From Liriodendron chinense (Eukaryota > Streptophyta > Magnoliopsida > Magnoliales > Magnoliaceae), in the NCBI GenBank assembly GCA_003013855.2, contig PVNU02002805.1, positions 248,001 through 312,000 on the forward strand: 64,000 bases of DNA, read 5' to 3'. The translations under genes and the position numbers were made by a program. Every line of letters starts with the position of its first letter. Within the stretch, counting starts at the first letter, position 1. The notes beneath the pieces are model-generated. The model ran no database searches, had not been told where the DNA came from, and saw only the letters and a list, made by a program, of their open reading frames with translations. Positions 1 through 11,169 of this stretch are shown here, in pieces.

Positions 1-485
1 CAGGAAATCTTCGTCCACCCGGCTCCCCCTTACCATCCGAAACCTACTTCATGGTGGGACTCTGTAGGGCCCACTTCGAAGTATGCATTGCATATATATG
101 CCGTCCATCTGTTTTTACAAAATATTTTAGGGAATGGTCCGAAAAATGAAGCAGATGCAAATATCAAGTGGACCACAAGCAATGGTCGTTGAACGACCAC
201 CATTAAAAACTTCCTGGGGTCCACTGTAATGTTCATTGACCATCCAACCTATTGATAAGTTCATACGGACTTAGATGAAAGGCAAAAAAATAAATATCAG
301 CTTGATAAGTTGATCCAATATTTTTGTGGCCCATAAAAGGTTTTTAACAGTCAATAACCACTGATTTGTTTGGAGTGGGCCACGTCCACATGAAATTTTA
401 TATCTGCTTCGTTTTTGGGACCATCCCCTAAAATAAGCTGTAACGGGATCCGGATGATGACTACGAGCCACCTCGTTACTCCATA
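1..485. repeat. Foldback (inverted) repeat of the GGGCCCAC-rich family
   Basis: The left arm (ATGGTCCGAAAAATGAAGCA near 134) is the imperfect reverse complement of the right arm (TGCTTCGTTTTTGGGACCAT near 405). The centre is at about 270. Three related units lie at 12180-13610. Confidence 0.8.
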
Positions 486-870
486 TGGGAATGAAATATG
501 GCCAAAAAGTATACTTTTTTAATTCATTTAATTTTATATCTTAATTATTGTATGGTGACTGCATTTGTATTATATAAACTCATTTTCGTTGCTATTGGAG
601 TAATTTCTTATGAACGCATGCTTTTTTGGGCCCCATTGAATGAAAACTTATTATTTAATGCATTCTTTTTGCAGTTTTTTTATTCCTGAATATACAAATA
701 TGTGTATTTAGGCATTTCCTGAAGCTTCACTGAAAAATTCCACAATTTTCATCATGTTTCCCCCCTTTTCCCCACATTTCCAGTTATCGGCTATATTATC
801 GACGATAACGATATTATATCTTTATCTCTGGCCAGCGAAACCTGTAGCGATATCGACAATGCGAACACTG
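1..870 (+). mobile_element. hAT-type element, right end (family sharing the 11824-14125 terminus)
   Basis: The segment ends GACAATGCGAACACTG at 870, followed by the candidate target duplication ATTGGAAC (871-878). Bases about 528-870 are the reverse complement of about 11824-12175, including the run of TATCG/CGATA motifs just inside the terminus. The left end must lie outside the window, so the duplication cannot be confirmed here. Positions 1-485 are a foldback: about 118-175 pairs with 388-440. Confidence 0.75.
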
Positions 871-1835
871 ATTGGAACAAGGCTTATATGATGATAATGA
901 TGATTTTTTTTATTTTTATTTTATGGAAACCTTTACTTGGATATGGAATGCTAAAATGGCATCCCCAGTAAATGGAATAACTGTGGATCCTGCAAGGAAT
1001 TCTGCTGTTTGGTTTGCAGTGCACTTTACCGTGGAACCCAGTTTCCTTTTCCTAATCTTCTAATTGGATTGATGGATTTAAAGAATGGATTAGCTGTGAA
1101 TGGGGAATGGTTGTTTGTGATACTACAACCACTTTACTACCAGCTTGAGTTAGAGTTTGATAAAAAACAATTTAACAATACCATGTTGCTGCATGAGTGA
1201 GCATCTCAAACTACTACTTTTGCAAGCACAGCATGAGCACCAGTCATGGTAGCTGCTGAACACTAGAAAACAAGCTTGGCAGTCCAATAGAAGAGGACAG
1301 CCATGGGTGCTGTTTTATCAGATTTATTACCGTCAATACAGGTGCAGTTCCCTTTCCCCAGTCAGCAGCACCATCAACTGTGCAGGCTGCTATCCAGTTG
1401 AAGTTGACCGAAATGACTGCTCATTACTGACAGCCATAGCCCAGCAACGACAACCATGCAGGTTGCTGCCCAGTGGCAGGACCTATTAATGCTGGACACA
1501 GCATGTATTCAGGCATGTTCGATAGCTACCACATGTACAAAAGCATCAGCACAAACTAAACACTGCTTCAGCTGCTGCCACTGTGTATTTAATGTAAGTT
1601 CTAGAAGAGGTCATCTATATACAACAGTGTCTGCGTCATATAGAGAGGAACAACTGGCTGGATTAAATTTGGGGCAATCCCCATTCACGTTGAAGCCCAT
1701 TAAAATGATGGCCCCAATCAACAAAGCCAATCACGTGATGTTTGCAACTTTATAAAAATATTATAAAAATACTACAAAAATACTGCAGAAATAATAAATA
1801 CTGCATAAATATTGGAACCTCTTAATACAATGGAT

Positions 1836-1893
<58 letters not shown>

Positions 1894-2490
1894 CCATTCA
1901 TATCATATGATTGGCTGCCTTTGACCCTACAATCAGTTAGAGGCCCCAGGCCATTTGGGGCGCATATTGCTTGGTGTGAACACAAAAAAGTTAAATAAAT
2001 AGAAAAAACAGCCGTGAAATGGGTGTGTGTTCTGCTTTCGATAGTGGAGAGCTAGGGGGAGGTGGAGGACATAATGGGTGGTTGTATGGTGTAGGGTAGA
2101 AGAGGCCCGAACTGGATGGTTGACTTTTTTTTTTTTTTTTTTTTCTCATTTGGTTTGGGAAATCAATTTAATGCCTTTTTTGGGCGATGCAATACCTGTT
2201 GGTAAAGTGAGGATTATGTGGAAATGTTTTTCATTTACGGGGAATTACACCAAAGCAAGCACTGCTTTATTGGAAATGGGGCATTGATGATGATTCATGA
2301 ACTTAGAAATTGATCTTTTTTCCTTTGTTTTTTCCTTTGTTTTTTTTTTGTTTTTTTTTTTTTTCGAAAAATGGGCTTGATATGTTTGAATAAACTGCAT
2401 TAGTTTTTCTTATTATTCTTCTTTCTCGAATATGTGTAGCCTGTGCATTCTGGATGCAGATTTAGTGAGAAATTTATTTATGGACAGTGA
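871..2490. other. No gene recognised; intron or upstream sequence
   Basis: Short frames only, without family resemblance. It contains an (AG)n microsatellite at 1841-1891 and T runs near 2126-2144 and 2340-2364. It probably belongs to the first intron, or the region upstream, of the SCAPER-like gene. Confidence 0.5.
1841..1891. repeat. (AG)n microsatellite
   Basis: About 25 perfect AG units. It makes an artificial Leu-Ser frame on the minus strand. Confidence 0.95.
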
Positions 2491-2493
2491 CCA

Positions 2494-2765
2494 AGGTATT
2501 CTGTAACGGTAATGGTGGCCATATTAGGCACCACCATTACATTTACGATATGGGTCATAACGGCTGTTATGCCCCCCATAACAGCCGTTACAGTCTCTTT
2601 TTTTCTAAAAAAAAAATCCGAAAACTTATATCTGCCCGATAACAGACTATTACGGGACTGTTACAACCTTTACGGGAGGCATAATGAGCCATTAATAGTG
2701 GTTGTAGGTTATTTTTTTCCACAACGGCTGTTACAACCGTTACGACCCTGTAATGTGAAATTGCA
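2494..2765. repeat. Repeat with reiterated CGTTAC/GTAACG motifs
   Basis: At least eight copies of GTAACGG, CCGTTAC, or variants such as ATTACGG and CATAACGG occur in both orientations within 270 bp. A shorter relative lies at 9061-9130. This resembles the subterminal repeat zone of a hAT-type element, but no matching terminus or target duplication was found. Confidence 0.6.
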
Positions 2766-2799
2766 GTTTTACTGCTTATAGAGATACTTAGTGATATGC

Positions 2800-2835
2800 C
2801 TAATGTCCTAACAATCTCCCTCTTTGTTAATTTCG
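2800..2835 (-). other. LTR start and polypurine tract of a minus-strand LTR element
   Basis: Read on the minus strand, a purine tract (AACAAAGAGGGAGAT) is followed by TGTTAGGACATTAGG, the usual 3' end of an internal region plus LTR start. The same junction recurs at 6145-6176 and, diverged, at 52238-52258 (+). Confidence 0.65.
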
Positions 2836-3599
2836 TGACAAAATATCTATCCTAGACATAACATGATCTCCATATCATGATTGACCTAAAATAGATAGCA
2901 AAATACACCCAATTACGTGTCTACACAAATTTACAAGATAGATCTTTACAAAAGGACATGTACTAACTCAATTTTCTTCAAAATCTCCCCTTTAATGCTT
3001 GCACCTATGAAGTCCTGCAAAAAGATATAATCGGATTTTCTAGGTGGGATGAGATATAAACATGATAATCTTGAGGAGATTAGAAGCACACAATCATGCA
3101 TGATATACAATTAATCATTGAAGCACATAGGGCTTATAGCCCAATCAACCAACCACCCCTCCACATGTATATCAAGACAAAGAATCATAAACAAATATAT
3201 GAGCTATTATGGGCATAAAGCCCTAACCATCCAACCTCCCAAAGGTATGCAATGAAGATCATAGGCTCATATAAGAGGCATAAAAGTATAACTAGAGTGA
3301 ACAGAAAAATCATAATAATAATATCCATATAAAGCACCAAAATGGGCAAGCAGCCCAAACTCAATTAGCTCAAAAACAGAAAGTAACATATCTAAACATG
3401 TCCCCATGATAAGATATAACTAGAGAAGTGACTGATGTCTTTGGTCATGCAAAAAGGTACTCCGACCAAGACACTCTATAACCAACTTGACACTAGTAAT
3501 CGGTGCCATCGCCCAGATTCGGTGGCGGTACGTCTCTGCGAGCGGCTCGCTCCCACCTATCCAGACGCTCCTCTATCTATGCTAGGCGAGTCATCAGGG

Positions 3600-4878
3600 C
3601 CTATTGTTGAACAAGAAGAGTTGCCTGTCCCTGCAATAACTGCGTATCGGTTTGCTCTATCTGATCGAGTCTCTGAATAATGCGGTCCTGGATCTGACGC
3701 AACTCCATAACATATGCTAGAGGGAGATGATTTGGAGTGGAATGATCTGCAGCAGGAGCGGATTGACCAGGTGGTGTTACTGACCCCCGTCGTGTGAATG
3801 CCCATATGGGTGTGCTGAAGCATCCTGGGGCATTCCTGAGATCGTCTGTAGATTCCTGAGGTCGACTAATATGCTCCGACGGTCCTGCAGAGTCAGAGGG
3901 AGTTGATGGATCGTGCTGTGATGGCTCTTGCTGGGCATGCGGCTACTAGGCCTGTAGATGTCGATGCTGAATGACTTCTTTTGTATTCTCCATTTTTATG
4001 ATGAGGGAGCGATTGAGAACGATAGGATTGAAGACTTTATCAGTTGGATTGTCAAGTCCAATGGATGTGGCAAATTTATAGATTAGATGACCAAAAGGAA
4101 GACAAGATGTTGGTTCATCATCACGCTTAATGACTTGGTGAATGGCATTCATGATTCGAGTTGGCAAACAAAATTTATTACCTTGGCCAACTCTATAGAG
4201 ACTGTTGTATATGGATTCCGCCACATTGGCTTTGTTGTTCTTCAGAGGATAGACATTTCAGAAGAATAGATTGTGAAGAATTCGATAGTCCCAAGTCATG
4301 GAGGACGCCCGTATAGCGCTTCCGACCCATTCTGGCTCCCCTCCACACAAAAATCGAGCCATAGCAATTTTAAGAGTCGGACCCAAATGGGATGAGTCCG
4401 ATAGTTCCTCATTAATAATGGGCACTCCTATGAATTCAGAAATGGATTTAAGGGTAAATTTCTAGACACGGTCGTTGTACTGGACCCTAAATGAGGTCGG
4501 TGTTTCCATCATATTAATACAAAAGACATAGAATTTTCTAACAACTTCACACTGGACCGGGCCACCCATGTGAAGAACCGGTGCCCAGTTTATAGCTGAC
4601 AGAATGTATATGACATTATACGGCTCTAAGTTAGTTAGTTTGGCTGATTTTTCATATACAACATCTCGATCTTTAAATTCTGCCTAATTAGTTAGGTGAG
4701 AAGTTGTATATGAACCCAAGGGATTAGATTTTGAGGGGGATTTGGAAGATGAAGCAGTCCTTTTCCCTTTAGAGACGATTTTCTTGGATTTGGTTTGAGA
4801 TGACCCCTCATCTTGTTGCTTTTTGGAGTAGTGACTACGTCTTGGATGGGACCTATCTCCATGGGTACGAGAAGACAT
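3600..4878 (-). pseudogene. Plant retroelement 'putative transposon protein' gene, decayed
   Basis: A single minus-strand frame runs from ATG at 4878 to about 3946 and on toward about 3650. It is broken by in-frame stops at 4684-4686, 4462-4464, 4258-4260 and 3946-3948. Translated blocks such as EFIGVPIINEELSD, ARFLCGGEPEWVGSAIRASS and GQGNKFCLPTRIMNAIHQVI resemble the large plant-specific 'putative plant transposon protein' family found in non-autonomous LTR elements. Its function is unknown. The inverted copy at 5649-6150 has TGG (Trp) at the first stop, and at the second stop a small segment at 6020-6062 keeps CCA, the complement of TGG. So these stops look like C-to-T decay of Trp codons. 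The polypurine tract and LTR start at 2800-2835 lie downstream in the right orientation. The family name is from memory. Confidence 0.6.
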
Positions 4879-4885
4879 AATGCAA

Positions 4886-5648
4886 GCTAAATGATCAAGA
4901 ATGATAGCCTAGGTTGCAAAATGGAAGGAAAGTTGACAGAAAAGACCCAATCAAGAACCTTTACCTGAAGAAGATGATGATCGTGAAGCAAAAAAAAAAA
5001 AAAAATGATGGAGATGAAGATTTGAGGCTCTAATCTCTAAGAAATTACCTTGGAAAGCTTGAGCTAAGGTAGATGAGCAACTAGAGCTCAGAGGGAAGAA
5101 AGAAAAATGGAGAAGTACGAGTATAAATAAGGTCCGATCGGCTTTAAGAAGGGATTGCTGTTCTTGTAAGAGTATAGTTGTTTTCATATTCAGCACCTTC
5201 ACTTGTTGTATCAAGTCTTCCATTCTCTTATCTTTCCTTGGGGGAGTAGGATAGTTTCTTTTCAACTTCCCCCTTTTTGGTGGAGTTTGTATGGGAGGAT
5301 TCCAATTGGATTGCACAGTTTTTTCGGTGGGTATAAATTTTCCTTTCAAGTTCCTAACTGGATTCTTTAAGACCATGAACTCAAATTTCAAATGGCTAAT
5401 GTCACCACAAGCATGATAAATAGGAGAATTTTTACGTTTACTTCCTGATGCTCCTTTTTCCGTTCTTGTTTATAAGGGAACGAGATTTTGGACTTGATAA
5501 TGACTATTATATCCTAAACCTCATATTCTTAGATGACCAACTCGCGCTCAATAGAATTTCTAATTTCTCGGAGCCTTGAGCAAATCTCTCTTTGAGAAGA
5601 GATTCCTGACTAATTTGGTGGTTTAGATCATGATTCATGCATTTTTCT
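4886..5648 (-). other. Retroelement internal sequence with a coiled-coil frame
   Basis: It lies between the two inverted copies of the transposon-protein code. A minus-strand frame at 4951-5391 encodes a basic Pro/Lys-rich stretch followed by a short predicted coiled coil (MEDLIQQVKVLNMKTTILLQ). The rest is low complexity. No known domain was recognised. Confidence 0.4.
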
Positions 5649-6150
5649 TGCATTATGTCTTCTCGTACCCATGGAGATAGGTCTCCTCCAAGACGTGGTC
5701 GCCGTTCCAAAAAGTAACAAGATGAGGGGCCATCTCAAACCAAATCCAAGAAAACTGTCTCTAAAGGGAAATGAGCTGCTTTATCTTCCAAATCCCCCTC
5801 TAAATCTCATCCCTTGGGTCTAGATACAACTTCTCATCTAGATAATTGGGCAGAATTTAAAGATCGAGATATTGTATGTGAAAAATCAGCCAAATTAGCC
5901 GACTTAGAGCCGTACAATGTGATATCCATTCTGTTAGCTATAAACTGGGCACCGGTTCTTCACATGGGTGGCCCGGTCTAGTGTGAAGTTGTTAGAAAAT
6001 TCTATGTCTGTTGTATTGGGTAAATTTCCAAACACGGTTGTTGTACTGGACCCTAAATGAGGGAGCCGAAATGGGTCAGAGACTCAGAGGCGCTATGCGG
6101 GCGTTCTCCATGGCTTGGGACTATCGAATTCTTCACAATCTGTTCTTCCT
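5649..6150 (+). pseudogene. Inverted, rearranged partial copy of the transposon-protein gene
   Basis: It matches the reverse complement of about 4885-4265 with deletions, beginning at the same ATG context (CTCGTACCCATGGAGATAGG). A small piece, 6020-6062, runs the other way: it is a direct copy of about 4454-4495. The copy therefore underwent at least one inner inversion as well as deletions. It ends at the polypurine/LTR junction near 6150-6176. Confidence 0.75.
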
Positions 6151-6223
6151 AATGTCCTAACAATCTCCCCCTTTGTCAATTACGAACAAAAACCTAACCT
6201 ACCAAAACAAAAATTACATGTAC

Positions 6224-7642
6224 TCAATTATAATGATATTGAAATGAAATACAACTCGAGACATGTCTAACTAAGCAGCTCCTGTTCAGTTGCTCTTTTA
6301 TTTTATCTCGAGCTTCAGTACATTCAAAGTCTTTTTGTGTGTAGTGCTCATTTTTACCTTTTAATCCTTGTACTTGGTCTACCAAGTCATTCTTTTCTTT
6401 GGTTGTTTCATTTAGTTTCTTGGTAAGAAGAATGCTTTGGCGGAACAAGAGAATGTAGGTTTCTTGTAAGCCTTCCTTTTCATTTTCCTCATCTCCCATA
6501 TCATCCTCTTCATAATTGGAGGATATATAATCAGTGCTAGAGGATTCATGATCATCCTCGTCTCCGGTATTTTTCTTAAAGGGCACAATTTCAGTGATGG
6601 AGGCCGTTAAAATTTTGATTTAGCCTTGTTCCTCATCACTTTAGAATGAGTTTGATTTTGAATCAGATTCTTCAGTATCATCCCATGTAGCAGCTATTGC
6701 CTTTTTCTTGGTCCTTTTGTCGGTACATTCGGAGGCGATGTGATCATATCCTTTACACTTGAAACATTGAGGATCTTTTGACTTCTTGTAGAATTTTCCT
6801 TTCTCGTTTCTTGAGTCAAAATGTTTATATAGGGTTTCCTTCTAAAAGTATTTCCTCTAGATTTGAAGAATTTTTGAAATTTTTTGGCCATAAGAGCCAT
6901 TTCTTCCATATCTAGTTTTTCCTCACTATCATGTTCAGAAACTTGTTTCTTATGGGAAGTTTTCAAAGCGGTACTTTTGGATTTGGTGGGGATTTTGAAG
7001 TGTAACTCATGGGTTTGAAGGGACCCTAGCAATTTTTCAATCTTTATAGTATCTAGGTCCCTACATTCTTCTAGGGTTACAACTTTTGCAGAGAAACGTT
7101 CTGGTAGAGATCTTAGAATTTTCTTACATAGCTTACTGTCCGGAATTGGTTCTCCTAAACCACACGTCATTTGTGATTTTACTCAATCTGAAAAAGAATT
7201 CCATAAACATCTCATGCTCCTCCATTCTTATGTTTTCAAATTGAGTAGTGAAGAGAAGGAGTTTTGAGTGTTTAACAACGCTTGGTCTTTCATGAGTAAC
7301 TTCAAGAATATCCCATGCTTGTTTATTGGTTTGACAATTTTGAATGCGACTAAATTCATCTTTAGAGACAGAACAATAAATAACATTTAGACCTTTAGCA
7401 TTATAAGCACATTGAGTCCTATCAAAGTCAGTCCACATAACTTTCTCTCTTGGTTTAAGGACATTGGGTTCACCTTCCTTGCTTATGGTGTCCATTGGGG
7501 GTTTCCACCCACTTTCAACCATGTCCCATACAAGGGTATTAAGGGATTGTAAAAAGATGCGCATTTGGGCATTCAAATATAGATAGTTTGGCCCATCGAA
7601 GAAGGGAGGTTTGGTAACTAATGTTGAGTCCTCTTTAGACAT
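6224..7642 (-). pseudogene. Copia-type gag, frameshifted
   Basis: The minus-strand code starts MSKEDSTLVTKPPFFDGPNY and shows the DUF4219/UBN2-like gag pattern (CQTNKQAWDILEVTHE, KILRSLPERFSAKVVTLEEC). A CX2CX4HX4C zinc knuckle (CFKCKGYDHIASEC) is intact but in another frame, near 6770-6720. A Glu/Asp-rich stretch and a coiled coil (6586-6224) follow. At least two frameshifts separate the parts. Gag would package element RNA; here it is a relic. Confidence 0.8.
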
Positions 7643-7713
7643 ATTTTCAAGCTCTCTTAGGATCTCACTCTGGGTTGTTAAACCTGAACGGAGGAACCCG
7701 CTCTGATACCAAT

Positions 7714-9060
7714 TGAATTTGCGTTGTAGTCTAACACGATACCCTACGCATATACGTGGAAGGTCTAAGCGGAGCTACTAGAACTATTATTAAGTCCTAG
7801 AGGGGGGTTATTAGGACCGTTTAAAAATCTATTTTTAAAACATCTTGCCTAATTAAACTAATTAGCAATTCTAAACTAATTAAGCAAGAACACAGCTTCC
7901 AAGCTTAAGTGGGTCCAATCACAAGGCTAGCATAACATTAACAATTAAACAAACTAGCCTAAGCATGCATAGATTATCAAATGATTAAACTAATCAAGCA
8001 CCTAATCTATGCAACCTAAGTAGACTATATAAGAGTGGATCATATAGGCTCAAGTCTACTCTACTTAGTGAAAGTACATCTTGTGTGTGGATATGCCTAT
8101 CTAGTGCCTAGCATATATTCTAATTAAGCATGAATAATTAAGCAATTAAAACAACAATGCTAGATTAACAATGTGCTCAACTCAATCACAAATACAAGCA
8201 TGTATAGTGGTTCGGTCATCCCTACTCCACTCCTGGTTCAAGTACTCACCCTTGTGAGCACACCGGTATTCACTAGGGAGTTTAAATCAGGTTCTTTCGA
8301 GCCTAGGTGTTTAAATGGTTCCACCCTACAGAGGAGTTTAACAAGGTTCTTCCCAACCTATAACGGTGGTTTTTCGGGTTTACCTCTCAACCCAGATATT
8401 TACAGGTTTCATTCAACCTAGGAGTTTGACAAGGATCCTCAGCTCTCCTTTGCTCCCCCGATCGTGTTGTCACTGCGTTGCCAATGCCTCAGCTCCACGG
8501 ATCAATTGCCTTGCATATGATGCTCCTTTGGAGATGCCCAAGGTGATAGGAGGGTAGGTTTGAGATCTCTACAATTAATGGGAATGAGTTTCCTAGAGAG
8601 TTTCACCTACAATGATCTCATTATAGAGTTTTGGATATGAATATAACTATCAAGATCAATCCAAACTCTAGAGATTAAAGAGGGACAAGAACATCTTTTT
8701 CATGAGCTTGGAATGCTCTATTCTTGTGTTGAATCACAAGGAAGATGCCTCGTTAGGGTTAAGATTTGAGCCTCTAATGATCTCTAATGATGGTGGCTTC
8801 AATCTCCTCAAAATCCCTCTTTTTGCTCAAAAAATCGACCTAAACCGTTTTATAGAAAAAGTCCCAATGTTTAGAAAATGGGCATAAAACAGCTAGTAGC
8901 CGACTGGTCGTCTGTTGAGACCCAACCGGTCGTGCAAGGCATGGACAGGCAGTTTTGCTTGCCGTCCACTCTGGGTCGGTCACAACAGGACACTAAACTC
9001 ATTGACCTAAGTAATTGACAAATAATGTGCACTAGTATGCCACAGAAAAGTGCACTAACA
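7714..9060 (-). repeat. LTR of the gag-only element
   Basis: 1,347 bp, starting TGAATTTGCG and ending CTAACA on the + strand. It aligns with the 1,981-bp solo LTR at 18444-20424 and, reversed, with 52252-54224. It is shorter than those because of internal deletions. Confidence 0.8.
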
Positions 9061-9130
9061 TTACGTATAATGGTTGCCATCGTTACCTTTACGTAACGGC
9101 CTTTACAGTCCCGTAATGGCCTTCATGGCA
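9061..9130. repeat. Short CGTTAC/GTAACG motif block
   Basis: It adjoins the LTR end and has the same reiterated motifs as 2494-2765. The two may be the split halves of one element hit by the LTR retroelement. Confidence 0.45.
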
Positions 9131-9822
9131 CACCATGATTGTGACTCTACATGTCATCTGGGGATTGTTTTGAGCTCTTTAATTGTTGTGGGTCATGACT
9201 CAATCGATTGGGCCTTTCTTTCTAGCTTGGTATGTGAGATTTTTGAGAGTTTAAAAGGAAAATATTGTGAAGATTCCACTTGGCGGGGTTGGTGGTCAAT
9301 TTGATCTGAGCAAAATGATAGAGCTTTTTAGTCTTGCTCATAGCCCTGCTGAGGTTTTCAGGAAAGTGAAATTGAGAGTGCGATTGTTACAAAGGCTCTA
9401 AAGCTCTTTCTCTTCTCTTTTGAATATTTTGATGTTGGTTGGGCTGTTTACTTTTGCCCCTTTGTCTTTGTCTGATGATTCCTTGTAATGATTCCTTGTC
9501 ATTGCTCTCTCTTTTTTTTTTTTTACTTTTCTTGTAAAGAAAGGGGGGAAATTCTTTGTTAGTTCTCACTTCTCTGAAGAAAAAAGGTTCCTTGATTTGT
9601 ATGTATTCTGGTTTTGATGTCTTTAGCACATACAAACGCATTGAATTTCGTATTGTATCTTTAGTTTCTTTTATCTGTTCCATTTTTGTTATTCCCGTTC
9701 TCCAGTAATTGAACATACTTCATAGCTTAGATGTATTTTGGGATTGAACTATTTGGTGTTTATACAATTTTAACTCTTGTTGTCTTGCTTTGACTCTTTC
9801 GTTTCTGTTTTTCTTTGTCCAG
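9131..9822. other. Intron sequence before visible exon 1; no gene seen
   Basis: It ends in a good polypyrimidine tract and CAG. There is a T run at about 9512-9524. No coding similarity was recognised. Confidence 0.5.
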
Positions 9823-11169
9823 AGACATCGAACAAGCTCAAAGTTCTCTATACAAAATGTTACTGGGGGTTTTTGTAACAAAGCTCAATCCAGTTTTCCA
9901 TGCAATCAGGCATCTAGTGCTGAAAAAGTTGTCAAGTCCAATAGCAGGTGGCCACCCTTGCCCCCTAAAGGAGGAAAGGAATTTGCCAATCATGTGAAGG
10001 TGGATGTCAAAAGTACTAGCTCATCATCAAAAACAGTTCAGGGCATGCATTGTGTTGAAAAGATGGTTGATAAACAAGAAACTGAAATGCCCAAGCCACC
10101 TTTTTGCGGATCTGCAAATATTCCATGTGCAGAAGGTGGAACTAGGACAGTTGAGGTGGTCCCCAAAATGGATAACTTGGTTAAGGTTCCTAAAATCAAA
10201 TGGGGTGATTTTGAGGATGATGTGTTTGTTCCGCATGGATGTCATGAAAAATCAGATGGAGTCTCTGAAGTGAAGTCTAATGATATTGGAAATGATCACT
10301 TGACTGATGGAAATTTGAAAAATGCTGATGATTTGGTATCACATGTTCCTCCTTCTAGTGAACATCAAGAAGAAAAAGCATGTCTGGTGTCTGAAGATGC
10401 AGTGCTGTTTCCTGTTGGGATACTTTCTTCATCAGTGCAGGAGGAGTCCGTTGAAGGGAACTGGCAAGTGGTCAATGAGATCTCTTCTGAAGATTTGGGG
10501 CTGCCACAAGAAGATGGGAAAACAATTATTCTGAATGATGCTGTTAGGAAGCTTGGGAAGAAGCACCATGAGCCAAGGTTCATTGAAGCAGGGGATGCTC
10601 CAAGTTCTCGTAATCCAACTACTGAAAATTCTCCACCACCAGCATTTGAAGACGATGGAATCATGACAGATGCTCAGGGGTTTTCTGACAAATCTGAGGA
10701 TGGTGCTTTGGACATTTCTGAAGTACCAGTCATTGGTCAGGTTTCAACAATGGGCCAAGGTCTCCAAGATTTTGTTTCGCTTTCATACCAAAAAAGTGAT
10801 CCTGTTGCTTCAGGTGATGCTTCAGTAACATCTACTATGGGAGATTGGAGGGTGTTGCAGGATGGTATAGTAGAAGGTGAACTGGGGGAAAGCAAAGAAA
10901 GGTTTAGGCAACGATTGTGGTGCTTTCTCTTTGAAAATCTTAACAGAGCAGTTGATGAACTTTATCTTCTATGTGAACTGGAATGCGATGTGGAGCAGAT
11001 GAAGGAGGCTATTCTTGTTCTTGAAGAAGCTGCTTCTGATTTTAAAGAGCTAAAATCTAGAGTCGAAGGATTTGAGTTTGTGAAAAGATCCCCCTCTCAA
11101 CTATCAAAAGATGGGATTTCGGTGAATGTGAAGAATGACCATCGCAGACCACATGCCCTCTCTTGGGAG
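9823..11169 (+). CDS. SCAPER-like, visible exon 1 (SCAPER N-terminal domain)
   Basis: 449 codons, phase 0 at both ends. The acceptor is a pyrimidine-rich tract ending CAG at 9820-9822 and the donor is GTCAGT at 11170. The first part is acidic and Ser/Gly-rich, and includes the patch VPKIKWGDFEDDVFVPH, conserved in plant homologues. From about 10836 the helical SCAPER N-terminal domain follows (MGDWRVLQDGIVEGELGES, RFRQRLWCFLFENLNRAVDE). The open frame runs on upstream to 9790, but residues before 9823 are intron translation. No plausible first exon (short, ending in a Lys-rich EVKK-type motif) was found between 871 and 9822. Confidence 0.92.

Larger units (their letters stand above)
6145..9060 (-). 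mobile_element. Gag-only copia-like LTR retroelement, minus strand
   Basis: Order on the minus strand: LTR (9060-7714, TG..CA, begins TGTTAGTGCAC), primer site TGGTATCAGAG (7711-7701, initiator-Met tRNA type), a gag frame (7642-6224), then at once a purine tract and TGTTAGG (6163-6150). No protease, integrase, RT or RNase H code lies between gag and the purine tract, so the element is non-autonomous, like the class called TR-GAG. The downstream LTR is lost or replaced by the rearranged block at 5649-6150. Confidence 0.75.

Noticed and set aside
1761..1985. Leu-Ser repeat protein on the minus strand
   Set aside because: Produced by the (AG)n microsatellite.
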